A stretch of 52,824 nt of DNA from contig JAJQDE010000001.1 of NCBI GenBank assembly GCA_021202335.1, forward strand, positions 1 through 52,824, given 5' to 3'. The notes under the pieces were generated by a model. It was not told where the DNA came from and searched no databases. It was given only the letters and a program-made list of their open reading frames with translations. This DNA is from Lachnospiraceae bacterium (GTDB lineage: Bacteria; Bacillota; Clostridia; Lachnospirales; Lachnospiraceae). Below, one piece after another: positions 24,602-32,446 of the stretch (positions within the stretch are counted from its first letter, which is position 1; each line of letters starts with the position of its first letter). Position numbers and translations under genes: made by a program.

Positions 24602-24610
24602 TGTTATAAT
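24602..24610 (+). promoter_or_regulatory. Extended -10 promoter of the MATE gene
   Basis: Plus strand TGTTATAAT: an extended -10 element with a perfect TATAAT box, about 50 bases before the MATE start. No good -35 box is seen. Confidence 0.5.
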
Positions 24611-24662
24611 ATTAAAATACGTCAAATTTCAGAGATAAATGCTTTCAGGGAGGAAACGCTTA

Positions 24663-26045
24663 ATGAAAACGAAACCAAAATACAACAGCGACTTAATTTT
24701 AAACGGAAATATGGTGCAGGCAATTTTGTCGATTGCGATTCCCGTAGTGATAAATTCCTTTTTACAGACAATGTACAATCTCACGGATACATATTGGCTT
24801 GGAAAAATCGGCACGGAGCAGCTTGCCGCCATCAATCTTGTGACACCCGTGCAGAATATCATACTGAATTTCGGCACAGGCATTACCGTTGCCGGCTCCG
24901 TTCTGATTGCTCAGTATGTCGGCGCTAAAGATATCGAAAACGCCAAAAGCATGGCAAATCAGATTTTTGCGTGCGCAATGATTTTTGCTTTCGCGTGCGC
25001 CGGCGGCTGCTTCCTTGCCACGCCTGCAATCGTGAGCTGGCTCGGCGCGGACGGCGCCACTTATCAGTACGGCAAAACATACCTTCAGATTGTAGTGCTC
25101 GACATGCCTCTTTTATACACCATCAATATTTATAACGCCATCCGCCAGGCGCAGGGAGATACGGTGCGCCCTATGCTCTTAAACCTGCTGGGCATCATCA
25201 TCAACATGATTTTAGACCCGCTTTTCATGGTAGTATTTGACCTTAACGTCACCGGAGCCGCGCTCGCCACGCTGCTGGCAAAGCTTCCCTCCGCGCTGAT
25301 TGCCATTTGGGCGCTGACGCGTCCGGACCGTACAGTCCGTCTTGATTTACGCCATATACGCTTTGAAAGGGAAAAGCTGATGTCCATATTCCGTGTCGGG
25401 CTGCCTACCGCCATCGGCGGCTCCACGATGCAGCTCGGCTTTCTGCTTATGAGCAAAAATGTATATAAATACGGCACGGAAGCGATGGCTGCCTACGGCA
25501 TCGGCAACAAGGTAAACGGCCTGATTACTCTTCCGTCAAACGGTATCGGCTCCGCCGTGGCGACCATTGTCGGTCAGAATGTCGGCGCAAGGCAGCTTGA
25601 CAGGGCTGAACACGGCTATAAGCTGTCAAGAAACATAAGCGTTGTCTTTTTGTTTGCGGGCGGTCTGATTTTATCCCGCGCACCGATATCGGAGAGCATC
25701 GTGAGCATATTCTCCGATGACCCGGCGGTTGTAGCCATGGCTGCCGACTTTTTGAGCATTATGGCGTTTTGGTGCTGGACAAACGGCATCTACAATGCCA
25801 CCTCCGGTCTGTTCCAGGGGACGGGACACACCGAGGTTACGATGCTTGTCGATGCGTCAAGGCTGTGGATATTCCGTTTCTTAACGCTGTTTATCTGTGA
25901 ATCCGTATTCCATATGGGAGTTCGCAGCATTTGGTACAGCGTCGTTGTCAGCAACGGCATTTCCGCCTCGATTTTATATGTGCTCTACCGTTTTAAAATT
26001 TGGAAAAAACCTGCCCTGAAAAAGCCTGTCGGACAGCAGGGCTGA
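24663..26045 (+). CDS. MATE-family multidrug/organic cation efflux transporter
   Basis: An integral membrane antiporter of 460 residues, the usual MATE length, with twelve predicted helices in two six-helix halves. The first is preceded by NGNMVQAILSIAIPVVINSF. MATE landmarks include MYNLTDTYWLGKIGTEQLAA, AYGIGNKVNG and GQNVGARQLDRAEHG (about 300-320). The ATG at 24663 follows GGGAGG by nine bases; the in-frame ATG at 24639 has no site. It is divergent from the pectin operon and 40 bases ahead of a cation antiporter gene in the same direction. The substrate (drug, toxin or metabolite) and coupling ion (Na+ or H+) cannot be told from sequence. Confidence 0.93.
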   Translation: MKTKPKYNSDLILNGNMVQAILSIAIPVVINSFLQTMYNLTDTYWLGKIGTEQLAAINLVTPVQNIILNFGTGITVAGSVLIAQYVGAKDIENAKSMANQIFACAMIFAFACAGGCFLATPAIVSWLGADGATYQYGKTYLQIVVLDMPLLYTINIYNAIRQAQGDTVRPMLLNLLGIIINMILDPLFMVVFDLNVTGAALATLLAKLPSALIAIWALTRPDRTVRLDLRHIRFEREKLMSIFRVGLPTAIGGSTMQLGFLLMSKNVYKYGTEAMAAYGIGNKVNGLITLPSNGIGSAVATIVGQNVGARQLDRAEHGYKLSRNISVVFLFAGGLILSRAPISESIVSIFSDDPAVVAMAADFLSIMAFWCWTNGIYNATSGLFQGTGHTEVTMLVDASRLWIFRFLTLFICESVFHMGVRSIWYSVVVSNGISASILYVLYRFKIWKKPALKKPVGQQG

Positions 26046-26085
26046 AATGGGAGGGGGAGGAATAACGCAGAAATGAGGTAATCCA

Positions 26086-27678
26086 ATGACAATTACACTG
26101 CTGCTTGTCGCAATCGTAATACTGCTCTGTGTGATGGCTGAAAAATTTTCCGGGAAATTCGGCATGCCGGCTCTGATTTTATTTATGTTTATCGGCATGC
26201 TTTTCGGAAGCGACGGAATTTTCAAAATTCCCTTTGACGACTATAAACAAGCTGAAAACATCTGCTCCATCGCTCTGCTTTTCATCATGTTTTACGGCGG
26301 CTTTAACCTTAAATGGAAGGCCGCCAAAAGCGTGGCGGTCAAATCAATACTGCTCTCCACAATAGGCGTGGCCGTAACTGCTTTCGTAACCGCGCTGCTT
26401 GTGAGGCTTGAGCTCGGCTACACATGGATTGAAAGCTTCCTCGTAGGGGCTGTGCTCGGCTCCACCGATGCGGCAAGCGTGTTTGCCATACTTCGTCTGA
26501 AAAAGCTCAACCTGAAGGACGGTACCGCCTCCCTGCTTGAAATGGAAAGCGGAAGCAACGACCCCATGGCATACATGCTGACCTTTATCGCAATTCAAAT
26601 TATCAGCGCGGGAAAAGCCGAAAATATTTTGCTTCAGATTATCCTGCAATTGGTTTTCGGCGCTGCCATAGGCGTTGCACTTGCCGTCGCCACTGTATGG
26701 CTGCTTTTGAAAACACGCCTTATCTCGGAAGGGCTTGACACGATTTTCATGGTCGCAATGGCGCTTATCTGCTACGGATTGTCGCAGCTTTCGGGCGGCA
26801 ACGCATACCTTAGCGTATACATAATGGGTATTGTGATCGGCAACAGCCCGATTAAATGCAAGTCAACGCTGATTGCCTTTTTTGACGGCGTTACCACACT
26901 CGCGCAAATCCTTATTTTCTTCCTGCTGGGGCTTTTAACCTTTCCCCATCAAATGCCGGAGGTCTTTATATCAGCAATTATCATCACCGTCATACTTACA
27001 CTGATTGCACGACCCGCGGCGGTATTTTTGCTGCTAAAGCCCTTTCGCTGTTCATCAAAGCAATGCCTTTTAGTGTCGTGGGCGGGACTCAGGGGCGCCT
27101 CATCATCCGTGTTTGCCATTATGGCTGTGGCGGCAGGTGTCGTTATGCCGCACAATCTGTTCCATATCGTGTTCATGGTATCGCTCTTCTCCGCAGCCAT
27201 TCAGGGTACTCTTCTGCCAAGGGTGGCGGCGCGGCTTGACATGATTGACGACAGCGCAGACGTGCGCAAGACCTTCAACGACTATCAGGAGGATTCCTCC
27301 ATCACACTGATGCGCATGTTCATTCCCAAGGGGCATAATTACGAGAACAGGCTTGTGCGCGAGGTCAGCTTCCCGACAGGCTCGCTTGCGCTGATGATCA
27401 AGCGCAACCACGAAACAATCATCACCAAGGGCGACACGCGCATTTTAGCAAACGACACGATTATCTTAAGTGTCCCCGCCTACGAGCCAAGCGACAACGA
27501 GCAGCTTACGGAAACGCGCATCGACGGCGACCACAACTGGTGCAACCACAGCATCGCGGAGCTGAGCCTTGCTCCTGACGAGCTGATTGCCATGATTATG
27601 CGCGGCGATGAAACGCTGATACCTGACGGCAAAACCGTGATACTGGAAAATGACATCGTTGTGACTTATCACGAATAA
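26086..27678 (+). CDS. Potassium/proton antiporter (CPA1 family, NhaP2/CvrA-like)
   Basis: Exchanges K+ or Na+ for H+ across the membrane. Residues about 1-385 are a Na_H_Exchanger-type domain of about twelve helices, with GSTDAASVFAILR and the ESGSNDPMAYMLT segment carrying the conserved N-D ion-site pair. Two RCK_C (TrkA-C)-like regulatory domains follow, about 400-465 (EVSFPTGSLALMIKRNHETIITKGDTRI...) and about 480-530 (LSLAPDELIAMIMRGDETLIPDGKTV...). This architecture matches NhaP2/CvrA antiporters that respond to cytoplasmic ligands such as nucleotides. An AGGT site precedes the ATG. It converges with proB, leaving 13 bases between stops. Confidence 0.92.
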   Translation: MTITLLLVAIVILLCVMAEKFSGKFGMPALILFMFIGMLFGSDGIFKIPFDDYKQAENICSIALLFIMFYGGFNLKWKAAKSVAVKSILLSTIGVAVTAFVTALLVRLELGYTWIESFLVGAVLGSTDAASVFAILRLKKLNLKDGTASLLEMESGSNDPMAYMLTFIAIQIISAGKAENILLQIILQLVFGAAIGVALAVATVWLLLKTRLISEGLDTIFMVAMALICYGLSQLSGGNAYLSVYIMGIVIGNSPIKCKSTLIAFFDGVTTLAQILIFFLLGLLTFPHQMPEVFISAIIITVILTLIARPAAVFLLLKPFRCSSKQCLLVSWAGLRGASSSVFAIMAVAAGVVMPHNLFHIVFMVSLFSAAIQGTLLPRVAARLDMIDDSADVRKTFNDYQEDSSITLMRMFIPKGHNYENRLVREVSFPTGSLALMIKRNHETIITKGDTRILANDTIILSVPAYEPSDNEQLTETRIDGDHNWCNHSIAELSLAPDELIAMIMRGDETLIPDGKTVILENDIVVTYHE

Positions 27679-27691
27679 AGGGATTGCCGCT

Positions 27692-28546
27692 TTATCTGTG
27701 CAGCTCCTCAATAAATTGAGCAAAATCAAAAGCTTCATTTTTGTTCGCCTTGAAAATCGTTCCGTAGTCCCTGCCTTCCATAATGCGGTGTATCACGCGC
27801 ACATCCGCTCCGTTTGCAATAATCATGTCCGCTCCTGAATAGGTGGCGATTTTTGCCGCGGTCAGCTTTGTTTCCATACCGCCGGTGCCTACGCTGCTGC
27901 CCGTCGTTCCCTTCCCCATGCGGAGACGCTCGTCCGTCAGACTGTCCACACGCGCGACAAATTCAGCGTTTGGGTTCTGTCGCGGATCGTCCGTGTAAAG
28001 CCCGTCGATATCCGACAGCAGGATTAACAAATCCGCTCCCGTCAGCGCCGTAACAATCGCGGAAAGAGTGTCATTATCCCCTATTATGTCCTCCACCTCA
28101 AACGTGGAAATAGTATCATTCTCATTGACGATTGGTATGACCTCCATGCGGAGCAGCTCGTTAAAGGTGTTCTGCGCGTTCCTCCTGTTCAAATCCGCCA
28201 CAATCGTATTTCTCGTCATAAGAATTTGCGCCGCCTGATGGCTGTACTCGGAAAAAATCTTCTGATATGTAGTCATAAGCCTTGCCTGACCGATTGCAGC
28301 GCATGCCTGCTTTTGGGCTATCGTAAGAGGAGGCTTAAGGTGCAGCGACTTCCTTCCGCAGCCGATTGCCCCAGAGCTTACGAGGATTACATCCTTGCCC
28401 TCGTTTCTGATATTGCACAGCTCCCTTACCAAAATATCCATTTTCGTATAGTCCAAATCCCCTGTTTCGGGATGCTGCAGTGAAGATGAACCGATTTTCA
28501 CTACCACTCTCTTTTTATTTTTTAAATTCGCACGTAAATTATCCAT
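27692..28546 (-). CDS. proB: Glutamate 5-kinase, short form without PUA domain
   Basis: Phosphorylates glutamate in the first step of proline synthesis. The 284-residue product contains only the amino acid kinase domain: VVVKIGSSSL, ILVSSGAIGCGRKSL, IPIVNENDTIST and the C-terminal GTGGMETKLTAAKIA loop. It ends shortly after, whereas the enterobacterial enzyme continues with a C-terminal PUA domain to ~367 residues. The short form is common in Clostridia. No proA is next to it. It lies 21 bases downstream of a large FAD-dependent protein gene and is probably co-transcribed with two flavoprotein genes. The Shine-Dalgarno is GGGGGA. Confidence 0.94.
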   Translation of the reverse strand: MDNLRANLKNKKRVVVKIGSSSLQHPETGDLDYTKMDILVRELCNIRNEGKDVILVSSGAIGCGRKSLHLKPPLTIAQKQACAAIGQARLMTTYQKIFSEYSHQAAQILMTRNTIVADLNRRNAQNTFNELLRMEVIPIVNENDTISTFEVEDIIGDNDTLSAIVTALTGADLLILLSDIDGLYTDDPRQNPNAEFVARVDSLTDERLRMGKGTTGSSVGTGGMETKLTAAKIATYSGADMIIANGADVRVIHRIMEGRDYGTIFKANKNEAFDFAQFIEELHR

Positions 28547-28567
28547 TATAATCCCCCATTCTGAACT

Positions 28568-30214
28568 TCAACCGCCATATGGCTTGTACTGCGCGGCTAT
28601 CCTCTCCGCAACCAAAATTCCGTCCATTGCCGCCGAGGTAATTCCCCCTGCGTAGCCCGCTCCCTCACCGCACGGATAAAGTCCGCTCACTGAAGGGCTT
28701 TGCAGCGCTTCGTTGCGGTGAATCCTTACGGGCGAGGAAGTACGGCTTTCGACGCCCGACAAAATCGCATCGTCCCCGGCAAAGCCCTTTATCCGTCTGT
28801 CAAACTGCTCCATGCCCTCGATAAATGCCTGCTCGCACTCCGCGGGCAGCAGACCTCTCAAATTGGCAAATCCATAGCTGCCCTTCATACACGGTTCGTT
28901 GTAATGCAGGGCAGACATTTCCGTATCCGTTGAGGAAATATTTCTTTTAAAATCTCCATAATACTGTACCGGAATTTTCCCGCCGCAAAGCCGGTATGCT
29001 TTCTCCTCCAGCCGCCTTTGGAACTCCACTCCGGCAAGCGGACCCGTATCTCCATAGTCCTTTGGGGAAACCTGCACAATAATGGCGCTGTTTGCGTTTT
29101 TAGCGCCTCTGTCGGAATAGCTCATCCCGTTGATTGCAAGCCGCCCCTCCTCGCCTGAAGCATTTACCACATATCCTCCCGGACACATGCAAAACGAATA
29201 CACGCCGCGTCCGCTGCCCGTCCTTGCCGTAAGCTTATAGGGTGCGGCGGGAAGGTCATTTCCATGCTCAGCGCCGTACATGTTTTCGTTAATCAGGCTT
29301 TGACGGTGCTCCACCCTCATGCCCACCGCAAATGCCTTCGCCTCCATTGACACATGCATACGCTCAAGGTATTCAAAGGTGTCCCTTGCGCTGTGCCCGA
29401 TTGCCAGCACTGCCGTTTCGGTTTTTATGACATCCGTGTCATTTATCTTCACTCCGACAAGTGCGCCATTTTCAAGCACAAGCCCTGTCACCTTCGCCCC
29501 AAACCGCACGCTCCCGCCATTTTCCAAAATCGCCCTGCGCATATTCGCAACAACCGTTTTTAATATATCGGTACCGATATGCGGCTTGCTCTCGTACAAA
29601 ATGTCAGACGGCGCGCCGCACTCCGCAAAAATGCGCAGCACCTCCATGTTTCTGCCATTCCTGTCCTTTACCAGCGTGTTTAGCTTCCCATCCGAGAAAG
29701 CGCCCGCTCCGCCCTCGCCAAACTGCACGTTGGACTCAGGGTCAAGCTTCCCGGTTTCCCAAAACTTCTCCACCGCCTTTGTCCTTGCCTCCACATCAAA
29801 GCCGCGCTCTAAAAGAATCGGTCTGTAACCGTGCCTTGCAAGCATATAGCCGCAGAAAAGCCCTGCCGGACCCATACCTATAATGACGGGGCGCGCGCGA
29901 AGCGTTTCAGCGCCGCTTTGGGGAAATATGTACGGAGCCGGCTTACAAAGCGCGGCGTTCACATTGCCGCAGCGTTTCAGCGCTCTTTCCTCCTGCCCCT
30001 CGTCCTTTAGCCTTACGCCCAGCGAATATACATGAAAAAGCTGCGGCTTCCTTCTCGCGTCTATGGAATGTTTTAATATCACCGTTTCCTCAATCCGGTC
30101 AACAGGGATTTTCAAAAGTCCCGCAGCCTTTTTGCGAAGCGTCATCTCATCCGGTTCAACGGGCTTTTTGTCCCAAAATTGAATTTCTGTTTTTAACTGA
30201 TTAACCGTTATCAC
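28568..30214 (-). CDS. FAD-dependent dehydrogenase-like protein (COG2509 type)
   Basis: A 548-residue flavoprotein with an N-terminal region (about 1-90) before a Rossmann FAD-binding start (RPVIIGMGPAGLFCGYMLA). NVQFGEGGAGAFSDGKLNT follows, and the C-terminus is GLYPCGEGAGYAGGITSAAMDGI, the second FAD-contact motif. The family is widespread in Firmicutes and uncharacterised. The start is GTG at 30214, overlapping the upstream flavoprotein stop (GTGA) and preceded by AAAGGGG. The upstream ATG at 30256 lies inside the preceding gene and is rejected. The coupled overlap suggests the two flavoproteins are made together, but the substrate is unknown. Confidence 0.88.
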   Translation of the reverse strand: MITVNQLKTEIQFWDKKPVEPDEMTLRKKAAGLLKIPVDRIEETVILKHSIDARRKPQLFHVYSLGVRLKDEGQEERALKRCGNVNAALCKPAPYIFPQSGAETLRARPVIIGMGPAGLFCGYMLARHGYRPILLERGFDVEARTKAVEKFWETGKLDPESNVQFGEGGAGAFSDGKLNTLVKDRNGRNMEVLRIFAECGAPSDILYESKPHIGTDILKTVVANMRRAILENGGSVRFGAKVTGLVLENGALVGVKINDTDVIKTETAVLAIGHSARDTFEYLERMHVSMEAKAFAVGMRVEHRQSLINENMYGAEHGNDLPAAPYKLTARTGSGRGVYSFCMCPGGYVVNASGEEGRLAINGMSYSDRGAKNANSAIIVQVSPKDYGDTGPLAGVEFQRRLEEKAYRLCGGKIPVQYYGDFKRNISSTDTEMSALHYNEPCMKGSYGFANLRGLLPAECEQAFIEGMEQFDRRIKGFAGDDAILSGVESRTSSPVRIHRNEALQSPSVSGLYPCGEGAGYAGGITSAAMDGILVAERIAAQYKPYGG

Positions 30215-31461
30215 GTAAACCCCTTTCCCGCGATAGCTCCCGTAGCCCACGCCCATTGAAGATTATATCCGCCGCAAAGCCCGTCGCAGTCCAAAAGCTC
30301 GCCGACAAGATACACATTTTTGCAGAGCCTTGACTCAAAGTGTTCGTCCACCTCGCAAAGCGGCACGCCTCCGCTGCATACCTGCGCGTTTTCAAACGGA
30401 TTTGTGCCCTTTACCCTTACTCTGAAATCAAACAAATCCCTGATGCATTTTTGCACTGCCTTTACTCCCGCCTCCGAGGCGCGCATCTTAGCGTCAATAT
30501 GATTTTTTTTGCAAATCATCGCGGCAAGCTTTTTATGTACCATCCCTGCAAGCAGCCCCTCCACCGTCTTACAGCCGAAGCGTTCCGCATCCGCGCTCCT
30601 TGCGATAAAGCTTTCCCGGTTATCCGCATAAGGCAGGAAATTGATGCGCACCTCACAGGACTTTTTCTCAAAAAGCGCCCTTGCCGCCACACGGCTAATC
30701 TGAAACACGGGGATCCCCGATATGCCGTAATCCGTAAGCTGCAGCTCGCCCCTATCACGGGCCGCCGGCTTACCGTCCGCGTAAAGCACAATATCCGCCT
30801 GTGCGCGCACGCCTGCAACAGCCTTGAAAAAGCTGCCCTCACACCTAAGCTGCACCAATGCCGGCAGCGGCTCGACGATACTGTGCCCGATGCTTCCTGC
30901 AAGCCGATAGCCGGAGCCGTCCGAGCCTGACGCCGGAGCCGCCGCGCCACCCGTTGCCAAAATCAGTCTGTCATATGAAAACACCGGCTTCTTACTTTCC
31001 CCGGCCGCATCAGTCTGCACCGTTTCCACCGCACCGCCGTTTTTTCCCGGCATAACACGCCGCACCTCGCAGTTCGTAAGAAGCTTTATTTTCAGCCGCT
31101 CGCACTCGCTTTTCAGCACATCGGCTACCGCCGACGCCTGCTCCGAAACAGGGTATACGCACCCGTCCCTTTTTTCCTTTGTGTAAAGCCCGATACGCTC
31201 AAAAAAAGCAATGGTGTCCTTCGCGCCAAAGCGGGCAAGCGTGCCATATATTTTTTTCAGCGACTCTTCGTCGCTGCTGTAATATTTTCCGTCAAAGCCG
31301 CTTACGTTTGTAAGGTTACACTTACCGTTTCCCGTCATAAGTATTTTTTTCCCGACTCTGTCCTTATGCTCAAGGATTGTAACCTCATCGCCGTTTTGAG
31401 CCGCAAAGACAGCCGCCATAAGCCCGCTTGCACCACCGCCCACAATTAAAACTCTTTTCAT
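30211..31461 (-). CDS. HI0933/YhiN-family flavoprotein
   Basis: A 416-residue NAD(P)/FAD-dependent oxidoreductase family member. Its FAD site starts MKRVLIVGGGASGLMAAVFAA, followed by KKILMTGNGKCNLTN (a hallmark of the HI0933 group), RLILATGGAAAPASGSDGSGY and the C-terminal VYLVGELLDCDGLCGGYNLQWAWATG. Function is not established for the family. Starts at 31473 and 31461 are both possible. The -10 box at 31501-31506 would place the transcription start close to 31494, so the farther ATG at 31494 is unlikely. It is the first gene of an apparent operon with the COG2509-type gene and proB. Confidence 0.87.
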   Translation of the reverse strand: MKRVLIVGGGASGLMAAVFAAQNGDEVTILEHKDRVGKKILMTGNGKCNLTNVSGFDGKYYSSDEESLKKIYGTLARFGAKDTIAFFERIGLYTKEKRDGCVYPVSEQASAVADVLKSECERLKIKLLTNCEVRRVMPGKNGGAVETVQTDAAGESKKPVFSYDRLILATGGAAAPASGSDGSGYRLAGSIGHSIVEPLPALVQLRCEGSFFKAVAGVRAQADIVLYADGKPAARDRGELQLTDYGISGIPVFQISRVAARALFEKKSCEVRINFLPYADNRESFIARSADAERFGCKTVEGLLAGMVHKKLAAMICKKNHIDAKMRASEAGVKAVQKCIRDLFDFRVRVKGTNPFENAQVCSGGVPLCEVDEHFESRLCKNVYLVGELLDCDGLCGGYNLQWAWATGAIAGKGFT

Positions 31462-31500
31462 ATTCAATCTCATTCCATTCCTGCTCAAACTCACTCATTT

Positions 31501-31509
31501 TGTATAACA
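31501..31509 (-). promoter_or_regulatory. Extended -10 promoter of the flavoprotein-proB operon
   Basis: Minus strand TGTTATACA gives an extended -10 element about 40 bases upstream of the flavoprotein start. The -35 region is poor. Confidence 0.45.
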
Positions 31510-31535
31510 TAATTCCCCGATAAACCCTAATATGC

Positions 31536-31561
31536 GAAAAACGCTGTCCTTTGCGTTTTTC
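31536..31561 (-). terminator. Hairpin between the structured repeats and the flavoprotein gene
   Basis: Arms GAAAAACGC (31536-31544) and GCGTTTTTC (31553-31561) pair perfectly over an 8-base loop. In the minus transcript the 3' arm ends in a U-run, so it is a plausible terminator for the BofC-like gene and its trailing repeats. Confidence 0.6.
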
Positions 31562-31565
31562 CGGG

Positions 31566-31626
31566 GTGAAACTTAGAAGTTCTTTGCGAAATGCCCCTTG
31601 GCATGAGCATTAGAACTTCTTTTCAC
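31566..31626 (-). repeat. Structured 61-nt repeat, copy A
   Basis: A hairpin of three nested stems: outer GTGAAA/TTTCAC, middle AGAAGTTCT/AGAACTTCT and inner ATGCC/GGCAT closed by CCTT (plus-strand sequence). The internal loop is TTGCGAA opposite GAGCATT. It shares its exact architecture and loop bases with copy B, 64 bases away. Confidence 0.85.
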
Positions 31627-31629
31627 CGT

Positions 31630-31690
31630 ATGAGATTTAGCACTTCTTCGCGAAACAGCCCTTGCTGTGAGCGTTAGAAGTACTTCTCAT
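31630..31690 (-). repeat. Structured 61-nt repeat, copy B
   Basis: Same layout as copy A with different stem bases: outer ATGAGA/TCTCAT, middle AGCACTTCT/AGAAGTACT, inner ACAGC/GCTGT closed by CCTT, and internal loop TCGCGAA opposite GAGCGTT. The one non-Watson-Crick pair in the middle stem is C-A on plus but G-U on minus, pointing to a minus-strand transcript. It starts one base after the stop of the BofC-like gene. Confidence 0.85.
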
Positions 31691-31691
31691 T

Positions 31692-32357
31692 CTAGCTGCT
31701 ATACGACTCCAAAAAATGATACACCTGCAGCTCTGTTTCCATGAATTTCCCATTCCTTACATCGTTTAATACATCCTCCGGAAGCGCATCAGGGTCAAGA
31801 CCCGTCCTGAAATACAGGGTCGTCCTGTCCTGCCTGTAAACCCCAATCTCACCGTCAATCTCAATAATATAAAACCCCGTCTGCTCTGTGGACGTGTCAT
31901 AAATCCGCAGTATTTTTATTTTCTCGGGCGAAAAAAGCTCCAAATGCTGGGACTGAAAGCCGGTCTGCTTGTCCTCAAGCGTTGACGCCCTGCCGTCCTC
32001 TAAAAGCGCCTCCTCAAGCTGCTCCCTCGTAAGCCCTATATATTTTGCCGGCAGCTTCTCCTGCTGCGTCGACACTGCTCCATCCTTTTTATCAATATTT
32101 TCATAAATGCATATGGTATCGCAGGTCGTCACAATATCGACACTCTGCGCCTGTACATCCTGCATGTCCGGCTCCTCTAAGCCTGTTTCCGCCTCCGGAT
32201 TTTTCGCGCTTATCTGCTCCTCTCCAATGTCACCGCTGAATTTGCCTTCTCCGTCTGATCCGTCGTCCGCCGTGCTGCGCTTCCAAACAAGCGCCGCCAT
32301 CAGCGCAACAATCATTATACACACAAAAAATAAGCCTATCTTATATCCTTTTCTCAT
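31692..32357 (-). CDS. BofC-like membrane-anchored protein
   Basis: A 221-residue protein with one N-terminal transmembrane helix (GLFFVCIMIVALMAALVW, about 7-24), a low-complexity acidic linker (about 30-75) and a C-terminal domain resembling BofC_C. The domain reads LPAKYIGLTREQLEEAL, LELFSPEKIKILRIYD, GFYIIEIDGEIGVYR, then LPEDVLNDVRNGKFMETELQVYHFLESYSS. In Bacillus, BofC restrains SpoIVB signalling during sporulation. Here it is only domain similarity and may serve a different envelope function. Two ATGs overlap; the one at 32357 has the better GGAGG spacing (six bases). Its stop is immediately followed by the two structured repeats. Confidence 0.75.
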   Translation of the reverse strand: MRKGYKIGLFFVCIMIVALMAALVWKRSTADDGSDGEGKFSGDIGEEQISAKNPEAETGLEEPDMQDVQAQSVDIVTTCDTICIYENIDKKDGAVSTQQEKLPAKYIGLTREQLEEALLEDGRASTLEDKQTGFQSQHLELFSPEKIKILRIYDTSTEQTGFYIIEIDGEIGVYRQDRTTLYFRTGLDPDALPEDVLNDVRNGKFMETELQVYHFLESYSS

Positions 32358-32446
32358 CATCAGCCTCCATTACGTAATAATAGGAACCATAACCTCAGCG
32401 TCTTTGATATAGTATCAGCTTATTTTTTTATTTTATTCATCGACGG

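Noticed and set aside
24452-24662. Catabolite-responsive (cre) site or operator in the pectin/MATE divergent gap
   Set aside because: I looked for a cre consensus and for long palindromes and saw neither; the gap is AT-rich with only ordinary promoter boxes.
27673-27700. Weak hairpin ATAAAG/CTTTAT between the antiporter and proB
   Set aside because: Stem of six pairs with a bulge and no U-run; too weak to call a terminator.
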